A stretch of DNA of 64,000 nucleotides from Blakeslea trispora. Lineage: Eukaryota > Mucoromycota > Mucoromycetes > Mucorales > Choanephoraceae. The stretch is from NCBI GenBank assembly GCA_025331445.1, contig JAIWNE010000024.1, forward strand, positions 186,001 to 250,000, given 5' to 3'. The notes beneath the pieces were generated by a model. The model saw only the letters and a list, made by a program, of their open reading frames with translations. It did not search any database and had not been told where the DNA came from. Numbering within the stretch: position 1 is the stretch's first letter; every line of letters begins with the position of its first letter. Both the position numbers and the translations under genes were made by a program. Of this stretch, positions 13,005 through 23,001 are shown piece after piece.

Positions 13005-13503
13005 TATATACATACATAAACACAAAATGACGTCATCTTATGGATGAAAGTCAATAGAGTCAACATCTCTTCACTTGCAAAGACCCACAATTTTTTGTTG
13101 TTGTTGTGCCAAGATTCTTACGTCATCTCTCTTAAATTCATGCATTGAATTACTTGAGAAAATTCACTTGAAGTTGTCCTAAAGAAAAGGTCTTGTCTGA
13201 TTTCCTTTATTTAAAGATAGTTTTTGTAGTCCAATCTGATCTATTGGCTGACATACACCAAGAAAAAGCAGTGCAATTCTATGCTTTCTAGTGTATCAAA
13301 TAGATGATAAAAGTTATAAGGGCTTTAGAGTATAAGCATCAACATAGTTACATCCTTAAAAAGAGAGAATGAAACGCAAAAAGGGACTCTCCAAACATTC
13401 ATTTCCCGATGAGCTATTTTTAGCCTATTACCCGTTACTATATAAAAAAATAAATAAAGTGCATAAGCATTTCTTCTTTTTTTCAATAATACATAAAGAA
13501 AAA
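13005..13503. other. Spacer, no gene seen
   Basis: About 500 bp between the golgin stop codon and the beta-trefoil gene, transcribed in the same direction. It holds short T runs (for example TTTTTTGTTGTTGTTGTG near 13090) and no frame with protein-like composition. The right half should contain the promoter of the lectin-like gene, where TTACTATATAAAAAAATAA (from about 13435) looks like a TATA element. Confidence 0.5.
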
Positions 13504-14482
13504 ATGACAAACGGATTTCCCGAAGGACAATACTTTTATATCAAGTCAAAGAGTTGTGGTTCATGTATTGATGTTTACATGGGCGAATTGACTGTAGGGC
13601 TATCACAATAACTGTGTATGTCTCTTGCTCATGTGTTTTATAGGCTGATTCCAATATCATTATTTGGCCACAGGTAAAACCAACAAGACAATAAACAAAA
13701 GTACTAACCTTATCCATACAGAAACACGGCGATGATAAAGACAATCAGGTTGGTAAGCAGACAGAAAATACAAGCACAATTTAACGTGTATTATCCAGCT
13801 TTGGCGTTCTGAAGATGGTTTCTTGATCAACAAAAAGTCAAACTTGGGTAAGTCAAGACAAAACAGCGAAAAGTAGGATAAATTGACTCAATTATGTATG
13901 TTAGTCATGGATATTCGTGGTGGTGATCTCTTGTCTGATAAGCCTATTGTTCAATATGACAGAAAGATTACAATGTAAGTTTAATATCCCTTAATTATGC
14001 CATCGTTATTTATTTTGCTTTGTTTAGGGCTCATAACCAAAGATGGGGATACCGCGATGGTTATGTTTACTGTTTAGCTGATCCTCGCCTTGTTCTTGAT
14101 ATCAGAGTAAGCTTGTTGTAAATTATAGATAGACATCACTAAATATATACTATAGGGTGGTGTCAATAAGGATGGTACCAAGATCATCTTGTACAAGCGT
14201 AAGGATACTGACAATCACAATCAACAATGGACTATTGAACCCTATGGCAATCATGAAAACCAAGGACAGCCTGGTAATACACCTTATTATCCCCCTCCTC
14301 AATATCCTGCTGGTAATCAATACCAACACACTCAAAACACACCTCATTACCCTAATCAACAACCAGGCCATTATCCTGATCAACAACAACAACAACAAGG
14401 CTATAACCAACAAGGCTCTGGTAACGTACCTTATTATCCTCCTCCTTCTGGTAACTTTGGTTATGGTCCACCTGATAATTAA
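13504..14482 (+). CDS. Ricin-B-type beta-trefoil protein with P/Q/Y-rich tail
   Basis: Carbohydrate-binding-type beta-trefoil followed by a disordered tail. Seven exons (13504-13593, 13644-13673, 13722-13748, 13799-13847, 13905-13974, 14028-14106, 14156-14482) encode 223 aa. Three subdomains can be seen, each ending in a QxW motif: DNQLW, HNQRW and HNQQW. Two carry DIRGG with preceding hydrophobics, so the trefoil (about residues 1-140) is complete. There is no signal peptide, suggesting a cytosolic protein. The tail has repeated NTPYYPPP/NVPYYPPP, HYPDQQQQQQ and GYGPPDN segments, like tails of annexin-type and other fungal coat proteins. Ligand is unknown. It is only the lectin-like module, with no catalytic toxin chain. 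The third intron uses an unusual GTTGGT donor, needed to keep frame. Six introns in under 1 kb is dense even for this genome. Confidence 0.85.
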
Positions 14483-14851
14483 ACAGAAATAAAAATAAAC
14501 ATTCTGGATGATCTTTCTTCCTTCTTTAGCATGAATTTTAAGTCTGTATTTGGGTGTGCCTTTAAGAAATAGGGGCTCAGCTTATAGTTTATCATGTGTT
14601 CATTAGGGTAATTTGATCTGAGTAGATATATGGTCAAAGACAATGGTAGTAAGAAAAGCTAGGTGAATGCGAGTAATCAATAAACGTATTCAATAGAATA
14701 ATATGCTTAGAAAAGTAAAATAAACACTTTTTCCAAGGTTAAAAAAAAGAGAGGCTCTACGCTTTTGCGTCACTTGAGGTCCCTAATATATATATTTTGT
14801 GTGTGTGTGTTCTTGATCTTCTTTTTTCTTCTTCTTCTTCTTCTTTTCAAT
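14483..14851. other. Spacer with TATA-like element before F-box gene
   Basis: Spacer between two plus-strand genes. TATATATATTTTG at about 14787-14799 followed by a (GT)n run and a CTT-rich pyrimidine tract leads directly into the F-box ATG, and probably forms the core promoter and start region. No open frame of note. Confidence 0.45.
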
Positions 14852-15895
14852 ATGAACCATCAAATACCAAATGAAATCTGGAAGCAAATCTTCAAGCATA
14901 TAAAATCCAAAGACATCAGAACATGTTCACTTGTCTGCAAACTATGGCGAATCATCTTGAACAACCATCTTCATGTCCACTGTAACAGTTCTGATCTAAG
15001 GTCACTTTTAAACGACCTCAAGCAATTCCCAACATTAGGCCCAGCTATCTCTCATCTTTCATTACATGGCTCAAAGGACCTATTGACAGAGGCTGCCTGG
15101 TTAGAACCCGTGCTGGGTTACTGTTCAAACATCAGCCTGATTCAACTAGAGAACAACAATGCCAGCGCCTATTTACCCTTCATGACTCAACTGGATCATA
15201 TTCAACAGATTCAAGTCGTCAATCTCGATCGCTGTAGTCCCATCACTCAATGCCTCTATCTCGAACTGAATTATCGGTTTCGAGAGAGACTGACTCATCT
15301 TGAGCTAGCCAATCTAGATCTACATGATGCTCTCTTTCACTTTCCACGTCTCTTGAGCTTCCTAACAGACTTTCCTGCTCTCAAGGTGTTCAAGGCAAGC
15401 ACTTCAGCCAAGACTAACTTGCCCATCTTGCCTATCCATCTTGCTGATTTACTGATACAGAACCCTTGTTTGACCTCTCTGTCGCTATCGGGACCTGGCC
15501 TTGTGCTAAAGACAGACCTGACCTTGTCCTCAAGTGTCTGTCTGACTGAACTAGAGTTGAAACAGATGCATATCGGTACAGATGGACTCAAATGGATCAC
15601 ACATCAGCTAAAGAACCTAAAGACCTTGAGTATTCATCGTTCCATGATCCTGTCTAGTCCATGGATTGGTCAACATGAAGAAGAAGACGTGTTGCAACAG
15701 TTCCTGACCTATCTGATCAGTACAAGGCATCATTATGATTTGATTCATTTTCGAGATTGGACTTATTGGATTGGTATTGAAGACAAGCAGTTTGTTTCGC
15801 CTGTCTATAAGGGTCGATTTGTGCCTTCTTTACTGTATGAAAATATGGATCCAGAAGATCCTATTTTTCTGGCTGATCGAATTCGTATACTCTAA
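14852..15895 (+). CDS. F-box protein with leucine-rich region
   Basis: Intronless gene for 347 aa. The N-terminus is an F-box: IPNEIWKQIFKHIKSKDI, then CSLVCKLWRIILNN (residues about 5-45), the part that binds Skp1 in SCF ubiquitin ligases. The rest is Leu-rich with repeated patterns like LTHLELANLDLHD, LTSLSLSGPGLVL and LTELELKQMHIG, as in divergent leucine-rich repeats of FBXL proteins. The ATG at 14852 is used because the upstream in-frame ATG would add only low-complexity residues and the chosen one starts right at the F-box. Substrate is unknown. Large F-box families are usual in fungi, so no gene symbol is given. Confidence 0.88.
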   Translation: MNHQIPNEIWKQIFKHIKSKDIRTCSLVCKLWRIILNNHLHVHCNSSDLRSLLNDLKQFPTLGPAISHLSLHGSKDLLTEAAWLEPVLGYCSNISLIQLENNNASAYLPFMTQLDHIQQIQVVNLDRCSPITQCLYLELNYRFRERLTHLELANLDLHDALFHFPRLLSFLTDFPALKVFKASTSAKTNLPILPIHLADLLIQNPCLTSLSLSGPGLVLKTDLTLSSSVCLTELELKQMHIGTDGLKWITHQLKNLKTLSIHRSMILSSPWIGQHEEEDVLQQFLTYLISTRHHYDLIHFRDWTYWIGIEDKQFVSPVYKGRFVPSLLYENMDPEDPIFLADRIRIL

Positions 15896-16358
15896 ATACG
15901 CATCTTCAATCAAACAAAAGAGAGTAAACAATAAAAAAAAAAGCCAGGCTATTAAATCTAGCTTGGTATTGCCCAAGAAATGAGGGGGGGGCTTGGCTTT
16001 GATTTATGCCTTAAAAAAAAGAGCAAGTAATAGAGAGTTACTTTTTTTTTTATGCTGTTCAACAAAAAAAAAAAACTCTAATTTACACTGCCAAATCGTA
16101 GTCTAAACTACTTTACCAGTTATAGCTCAATCTAGCCCAATTCAGTCTCTTTCTAGACTAACCAACTCAATGGGAGAATGAATGCTGATTGGTTTAATTC
16201 TGGCTTTTGATTGGTCAACAGTCTACCCAAATAAACAATAGAAAAAAAAAAGTTGGCGTATTACAAAGCCAGCTTGGTTTGCATTAATTTAAAAAAGAAG
16301 AAAAAAAATCCTTTCTTTTCTATTATTATTATTATCTTTTTTCTAATAAATAACAAGA
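15896..16358. other. Spacer, no gene seen
   Basis: About 460 bp between F-box and repeat-protein genes, with many A/T runs and a G7 run near 15984. CCAAT-like and AATTC-rich segments lie around 16130-16220, including two GATTGGT motifs (16187 and 16209 regions) that read as inverted CCAAT boxes. These may serve the downstream gene. No protein-like frame. Confidence 0.4.
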
Positions 16359-17109
16359 ATGGTTCATCCTGCTGTTTTGTTTGGAGGCTTTTTTCTGGTT
16401 GCTGCTGGAGTGACTGGTTATGCAGTATTGGAAATCATTCGAGAACAACAAGAATATCAGTATGATGAAGACACTATTTTTCGACATAGTCATGACTTTG
16501 ATTTTCAACCTTTTCATGAAAAGGAAAGTGAAGATGCTTATACGAGTGGTCGATATGAACCAGATCATCAAGACTTAAAGAACAGAAAACATAAAGAGAC
16601 TATCAAAGAGGTAAAGAAGACAACTTATGGATGAGAAAAATATAAACTTTTTTTTTTGGGTATAGACTGCGGAAGAACTGGAGCAGACTGATTTAACTGA
16701 AAGAAAAGAACCGGAACAGACTGATTTAACTGAAAGAAAAGAAGAACCGGAACAGACTGATTTAACTGAAAGAAAAGAACCGGAACAGACTGATTCAACT
16801 GAAAGAGAAGAGAGTGTGTTGACTGAAGAAGAAGAAGAAGATATGCTCAAGAGTAAACAGAGTCTGTTATCGGATCATCATGATGATAGTGTGTACCATG
16901 ATAGCAATAGCAGTAGCAACATCCTTGACTTTAATGGCATCAGTCAAGACTTGGCTAACCAGATAGAAGACTCAATTGGTCTGTTAGAACAACAACAACA
17001 AAACACAAGTGATTCTGACATCTCAAACCCATTCTATCCTGAATCTATTGGCTTATCAGACTCAGATAGTTGGGATGCTATCAGCACTGATGATTTAGAC
17101 CCCATCTGA
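16359..17109 (+). CDS. Single-pass membrane protein with acidic tandem repeats
   Basis: Two exons (16359-16610 and 16666-17109) encode 231 aa. The N-terminus is a transmembrane anchor (AVLFGGFFLVAAGVTGYAVL) right after MVHP. A polar, His- and Glu-rich region follows. Exon 2 starts with a tandem array of about four units of the type EPEQTDLTERKE (residues about 88-135), then an acidic Ser/Asp/Gln-rich tail (EEEEEDM, QQQQN, SDSDSWD). I do not recognise the family. The topology suggests a short lumenal or outside end and a long cytosolic acidic tail. The stop codon is 41 bp from the end of the convergent RNF121-type gene. A mitochondrial or ER membrane anchor is possible; nothing in the sequence decides. 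Confidence 0.75.
16672..16812 (+). repeat. In-frame coding tandem repeat, 33-36 bp unit
   Basis: Four near-identical copies of a unit starting CGGAACAGACTGATTTAACT lie in the second exon of the membrane protein gene; units differ by one Glu codon (33 versus 36 bp). The copies are almost free of silent changes, which points to recent duplication or gene conversion. The number of units may vary between strains. Confidence 0.9.
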
Positions 17110-17150
17110 TTCAAGTGAGACTATATAAATAAACAAGTTGTTTTTACTTA

Positions 17151-18566
17151 TCAATCCAATCCAATCATATAATAAGCGAGTTGAACAGCACCAAAAATAA
17201 TCTAAAAGAAAAGAAGGCATGAGTCAATCGTATTGAAATAGGGATAGTTAACTTACAGGTTGCCATACAACCAAATAGCGTACACCATCCAATAGATTCA
17301 AATAAAGTTGTTGCTGTGTATCCCATCTAATAATCAAAATAAATAAATAAAAAAAAGGGGGACCATAAAACATTTAAGATACTTACGGATTATGCTTAAA
17401 TTCCTTTAGATCCACTTTTTCCTTACTATAAGAAAAAAAAAGTTGAGCATAAATCACAGCTGTATAGTTTCATCTTACCAATAGGGACAAATGTCTTTTT
17501 TGCCAATCATGACCCAACCACGAATACATTTCTCATGAAATGTATGTTTACAAGACAATTGATGGACAGGATCATCAGAAAACATAGGACGATTGGCTGG
17601 TTCATGAGCCAAGGCCACTTGTCCTGTAGAGACAGAAGTAGCATGACCACATACAGCACAGATACCCTCACCCAAATACTTGTTGGGCAATCCTTCCTTA
17701 TTATAATACCCAATCGTAGCTGCCATTCGATCCGTACAGATCTCTACAAAATCCCTACCAAGCACACTAAAAAAAAAAAGACATGTTTAAGAAACACAGT
17801 CTCTTTTTATCTTCAACACTCCCTTCCTTCCTTACCCGAAATAAAGACCATAACTCAACAACAAGATACCTGCCTGAATCATACTCGGATTAAACCCAAA
17901 CAGTTCAGCCAGTCCAAAAAACACAAAGAGCACCAAAACATATCCCAACAAACCCACCACAAACGATACGTTATAGACAACATAAAACCATTTATAGACA
18001 ATACGAGGTGTCATGGCTTCCAATGGTTTTCTTGTGGCCTTGTACAAGACTAGAAAAAGTATAAGTAGGCTATTTGATATTGCTCCTAGGTCTTACCAAG
18101 TCCATTTAGAATGGAAAACACTGTCCAGATCACCAAGAATCGTGGCCAACCTGCATAGAATCCAAATAACATTGGAAAGAAATAGAGACCACCGAGACTG
18201 ACGGATTGATAAGAAGCATAATGTTTCTTTTTCCACCAGAGAATCAAGAACTGTGAAGCAAATAAGGCAAACAACAAGATGAATGCCATCAACTCATGTT
18301 GTGCTTCATGGCCTATTGTTGCTATTAGTCTCGCATGAGATAAAATTGTCTCAAAGTTACCTTTATGTTGTTTGTTGTATTCCAACTGTAGTTTATAACT
18401 TTTAAAAGAGAAAACAGTTGCTTTAAAACACTTTTTACAAAAAAAAAAGATGAGGGGCTTACTTTTCTACTTGTTCAGGTGTCAAATGACTGATTTGTTC
18501 ATCTGTGAGGGCACCTTCAAGCCAAGCAGCTGAAAAGCTAATGTCTTGTCCTGTTGTTGGATCCAT
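17151..18566 (-). CDS. RNF121/RNF175-type membrane RING-H2 E3 ligase
   Basis: Multi-pass membrane ubiquitin ligase of the RNF121 family, which in animals acts in the ER/Golgi on membrane-protein quality control and trafficking. Eight exons (18566-18463, 18398-18361, 18312-18097, 18049-17836, 17766-17479, 17425-17387, 17326-17257, 17201-17151) give 339 aa. The order follows animal RNF121: LTPEQVEK, KGHEAQHELM, hydrophobic helices, [43 protein letters not shown], a RING-H2 (CAVCGH, then SCKHTFHEKCIRGW, then CPYC), KEKVDL, LLDGVRYLVVWQP and a last helix. Intron 2 could be read through in frame, but splicing it out restores the conserved KGHEA run. It lies convergent to the repeat protein, and just downstream of SRP68 on the same strand. 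Confidence 0.93.
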
Positions 18567-18641
18567 CAAAAAAAAACAAGAGAATAAAAGAAATAGATCA
18601 CTACAGCTATTATTTTTTAAAAAACCATGACAATTTTTATT

Positions 18642-20488
18642 TTATTTTCTACCACCAAAAATACCCCAGAATCCACCACTACTTTGAGAAGATTTTCCTG
18701 CACGGTCAGCAATGGCCACGTTAGGGTATTTTACAAAGTTGGCTGCTAAATCAAAATAGAATGGCTTACAGGCCACAGGTTGGAATTTGGGTGGTAAATC
18801 AATAAGGCGTTGAGGAGAAATGGTGGAAGGATAATGATCCAACTGATCCATCAACGGTATCTGATTCAAATCCATAGCATTCAATTGCTCAGTCGAATTT
18901 TCTTCTTCTTGCTCACCATGTTCCAAATACCAAGCAGCACGTGATTTCCAGGTACCAGCTTGAATGGTCTGTTCGAGCTCAGCTAATTGTTGATCAGTCA
19001 GTTTCAAGAGAGCATCTTGATCGAACTGGTGAATTTGAGATAAGGCTTGTTTGGCTTGAACAATATAGGTTTGGGCCTTTTGATACAAGCCCAAGGATTC
19101 CAATGTCTTTTTCATTTCGTTATAAGCAACAGCAGCATGGACACATCGACATCCCTTATAGTATAAATCCAATACATTCATTTCACCTTCCAATGCCATA
19201 TCTTCTTTCACTAGAGGTAAATCCCAGATATAACGAATATGCTAATTCCCCAATTTTAAGAACCAATGAGTTTCTATGGAACTTATTTGATGAGTCGAAA
19301 AAAAATCTTTACCTTCAAAATACTATCATACAGTTGAATACACTGTTGGGGTCTAGGTGATTGATTCTCAATAGTTTCCAGATACTGTTTGATCTGACTG
19401 CCAAATACATGATATTCGACATAGGTAAATACATAGTGTAATGCCTCCGTTGCCTTGGCTGATTTAGAAGAGGCAACTTTAGCAGTTGCTTCCTTGTCTT
19501 CCTTCAGAGCTCTCTTTACCAACTTTTCTGCTTCTGTCCAACTGTTGTTCTGTTGTGCCTTTTTGATCGTCTCGGACAAACCGGGATATTTGATGGTCAC
19601 TGTCTTTCCGCGCCATTCCAGTCGACTTGAGCTTTCAGGCTGAACAGAGAGAGAATCCAACTGATGTTTCAATGAGCTATCGGCCAAGGGATACTCTTGA
19701 ACCAATCTCTCTACATCTTGATCCAATTGAAGTCGATAGGCACAGAAACGAATGGTAGGATCTAATGCATCCATAGCAGCATAACATAAGGCTTCTTGTT
19801 CAGCCTGGCTATTACTCTGAGCAAATCGAGCATAGATCATTCTAATCAAAACGAGGGGGGTTTAGCTTCCCCCATTCTATCGTTTTTTTTTTGTCAATAT
19901 TTCTTACCTGGATTGAATCAATCTATCCAAGGCTTCTTTCCATTGTTGTTGTTCAAATAACAAGTAAGCCTTCATGGAAAGAGCATAAGCCTTGGTGTCC
20001 AAAAGAGTAGGATGATTGACTGATTGTTGTTGAGCGTGTTGATGGAGTTGTTCAGCATATTGACTAGCGCGCTTCAAACGTTTGATGAGGTGATGGTGAG
20101 GACGGGTGTCGATGGTGTTGGTGCTGGCATGTTTCAGTTCCATAGCATAGGCCCAAGCTCTTTCACTTTCAAACAGGTAGAGTTGAAGGTAACGAGCATC
20201 TTGAAATGTCTCGGGCAATGCCTTGCGAGCATTGGTTGACTTGTTGTTTGATTGGGTCAACTTGAGGATCTGACGAAGACGACGAACGCGGTTTGTACAG
20301 TATTCACTTTATAAAGAAATAAGTTATAGATTAAGAGAAAAGGTCTTTTTTTTTTTACCGATAACGTTGATAGTCTTGGTGTCTAAGACCATAAGTCATA
20401 CGTGACTCATTGATGAGCTTCAAGACTATGAGAATAGAATTAGTAAAAAAAAAGGACTTGCAAGTATGTCATTACCATCTAATCTCAT
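18642..20488 (-). CDS. SRP68: Signal recognition particle subunit SRP68
   Basis: SRP68 binds the SRP RNA with SRP72 and is needed for targeting ribosomes to the ER. Five exons (20488-20476, 20425-20359, 20306-19908, 19841-19313, 19241-18642) encode 535 aa, near the usual fungal size. Hallmarks: INESRMTYGLRHQDYQRYR then CTNRVRRLRQ (RNA-binding region), ESERAWAYAMELK, tetratricopeptide-like helices in the middle, DPTIRFCAYRL, and the C-terminal SRP72-binding part ending LPPKFQPVACKPFYFDLA and GFWGIFG. Exon 1 is only 13 nt and gives MRLD; it is the only nearby ATG that splices in phase, but an additional upstream exon is possible, so the start is less certain than the rest. Confidence 0.93.
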
Positions 20489-21869
20489 GGGCTCTGAAGT
20501 AACAAGTTTGGCTAGTAATAAAAAAAAAAAAAAAAGTAAGGTCTATGGTATTTCAATTCAGGGGGGGGGGGCAGCTCATTTACAATCTGTCATTTCTTTT
20601 TTTTATTGTCTTTTAAGAAGCCTAGAAAGAAAGAAAGAAAGATTACTTTGAATCTACCAATGAAAATGACTGTCGCTCCTTTAAATTGATTCAACTCAAG
20701 TTTTTGTAAAAAGGTCTACTTTGGAGCTCAATCTTGTAATGTCAATTAAGGCTTACACTTTAGCTTATAAAAAGAAACAAAGATCACTCGAATCCTTCCA
20801 TCTAATTACCAGTTAGGAGCTGTTCACTTGATATGAATCTACACATAAAATCCCTTTTTTCTAGGGAAAAAGCCAATACATTTAGTGGCTAAAGATGTAG
20901 AATCTTACCCCCCCTAAAAATTGACTAGAGTAGGTTTTTTTCTCACAAAATAAGCTTTGTCATTTAGAGAGAGAGAGCTCTTACTGTCCTAGTTTACCTC
21001 TTCAAATTTGTACTGAAAACACAATACTATTGAACAAAGGAATATGTAGTCTGGTAACCCCAAAAAAAAGATGACCATGTTTCTTCTTGAGAATCTTTAT
21101 AAGATGTTATGATCTCAATAACAAATTCCCACTACAATAGCAAATGCTATGTGCGGCTCTAATAGAACCATGCATCTATCTCATTCTAAATATGAACACT
21201 CTGAAAGCTATATACACACGTAGTCACTAGCAAATAAAACTTCTCTTCACACTCTATAAAAGCAGATTGTCTTTAGTCGATAAGATCTGCTATTTGCAAG
21301 ATCCTCCCATTGCAAGACATACTGTTCCGAAAATGAAAAAGAGCAAACAGACAGTTGCAAGCTAAACATATCTAAACAACCTGTCTACCTCCTTTTTGAT
21401 GACTGACAGACTTTTTTTTATTTAGTGTTTTTCTTACCCTATGAGACTAAGAGAGAGAGACATTAAAGTATGGTTACTGTAAACTAGCAAGATATATAAG
21501 AAAATTCTTATAGAATGAATAGGAACAAAGGGCTTACCACTTTTTGAAGTGCATTTTTCTGTCATACAGTGAAACCCAGCACTGCTCCGCGTATTTCGGA
21601 TATTGGCCATGTATCACATTAATTGTAGAGGAGTTGGTAACAAAAGTCTATTGGCGGCATAAACTTGGTAGTCTTTGCACTTCTTTACTTCTCTTACTTT
21701 ATGTCTTTATCCTCTTCTTTCTCTTCTTATCTTCCTATGGGAGAAAAAAGATAAGGAACAAACTCAGACTTGTCGTGCATGTATACGTGACAACATTGGG
21801 ACTGTTATTGAAAGCAAAAATTTATTTTAGCAGTCAAAAATATCATGTGATAGTAGGCTGTCAAAAAGG
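20489..21869. other. Intergenic, low-complexity, no gene supported
   Basis: AT-rich spacer upstream of SRP68. It includes A/T runs, a G11 run near 20561, GAAA-type repeats near 20623 and a GAGA run near 20970. A 110-codon frame at 21544-21876 on the plus strand has no recognisable features and overlaps the putative promoter of the RNA-like locus; I do not call it. Confidence 0.5.
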
Positions 21870-21877
21870 TATATAAA
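21870..21877 (+). promoter_or_regulatory. TATA box before putative RNA gene
   Basis: TATATAAA stands alone in the spacer, about 25-35 bp before the GC-richer block that I suggest is a structured RNA. The distance is right for either an RNA polymerase II promoter or a TATA-dependent polymerase III promoter. Confidence 0.4.
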
Positions 21878-21899
21878 GGGTCGTTTTCTCTCTTGTTTT

Positions 21900-22212
21900 T
21901 CTGTTTCCTCATCCTAACTCTTAGGTGCGCTCTGTCTACGAGCAAGCGTGCTGACGGGTTGAACTCGGCTTTATGCTTGAGTAAGTTTGTTCATTAGGTA
22001 GAGATACACCTGATCTTCTAACATAATGAGTTATGGTTCGCTCTTGGCGACTTGCCTAGTTTTCTTCCCACGAAGCGCTATGGCATGTAATTATAACCGA
22101 AGATAGGATGGTGGAAGGCTCCTTTTGAGCAGGGATCCTCCCGAGGATCATATAGTTAGGGCTAGACTGCGTGGGCAGGATAACCTAGCTTTATGTGATG
22201 GGCGCAATTTAA
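21900..22212 (+). ncRNA. Candidate structured non-coding RNA, family not recognised
   Basis: About 310 bp differ sharply from the AT-rich flanks: base composition is balanced, homopolymer runs vanish, and no long frame exists on either strand. A TATA box lies 23-30 bp upstream. Short inverted repeats can be seen: GATCCTC/GAGGATC (around 22133-22150), ACTCGG/TTGAGT (around 21963-21981), and CTAG-centred arms around GGGCTAG...CCTAGC near the 3' end. The segment GGGTTGAACTCGG resembles a polymerase III B box. I compared it from memory with U1, U2, U4, U5, U6, U3, RNase P, RNase MRP, SRP and telomerase RNA signatures and could not match any. The strand is inferred from the TATA box; the ends are approximate. 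It may equally be a diverged known RNA. Confidence 0.45.
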
Positions 22213-23001
22213 AGAAAATGAAAATATGAATGGGGGAAAGGGATATAGTGTAATTCTCTCTTTTTCTGGATTAAATGGTATCATAAAAGTAGTACCATTG
22301 AATTAGAAGGAGGAGAGATAAGGAAAGACTAAAGCTAACTGTTTGTCTTGGAGAAGATGATGAGCATGGAAACAATTCAAAATTGCAAACTAAAATAAAC
22401 ACCTGAAACTCAAAAAAGACATTTCTACAATATTCGTTTCTCCTTTTGTAACTCTTACAAGTCATGTGACTATAGTCTTTGTGATGGCTAGTATTGGATT
22501 GTTTATGAGTACTTTATGCATTCAAAAATATAAGTTTCATCTAGAATTTATAAACTCTTTTGATTTTCAAAAGCCCATTATGACCGATAAAGATAAAGCT
22601 AGAAGAAGACCATCATTTGCTAATAAGCGAGTTCTTGAGGGAAGAAAAGGGGGGTACAGAAATTTGCAATGAAAGTCTTGAAGAAGTATGCAGATGGATG
22701 ATTTCTAAGACATACCTCTTCCTGAGTTTCAAAAATGCAAAGTTCATTTCCTTACAATTCCTCCTCTCTCCCCCCCCCTCTCCATACTATCATGGCCAGG
22801 TACAGATGAGATAAAAAAACACACTTGGAATTTCATTTTTCTGATTTAATGATACTATTGTCTTTAGAAAAGCAAGCAAAGTGCATCTTATTACATGAAC
22901 AGTCACATACTTGACCAATCATCAGAGACCTCAATTTGACTCTACGTTTTTTTTTTTTAATTATTAAACGTGTTTTTTTTTCTTTCTCAAGTTATCACTT
23001 T
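22213..23001. other. Spacer before CLF1
   Basis: AT-rich spacer with no protein-like frame longer than about 70 codons. It holds a C8 run near 22770 and long T runs just before the CLF1 start codon (about 22948-22983), the usual pyrimidine-rich leader in this window. Confidence 0.5.

Noticed and set aside
13504..14482. Calling the beta-trefoil protein a ricin-like toxin
   Set aside because: Only the lectin-type fold is present; there is no catalytic chain and no secretion signal.
21544..21876. 110-codon plus-strand frame before the RNA-like locus
   Set aside because: No protein-like features, and it overlaps the putative promoter.
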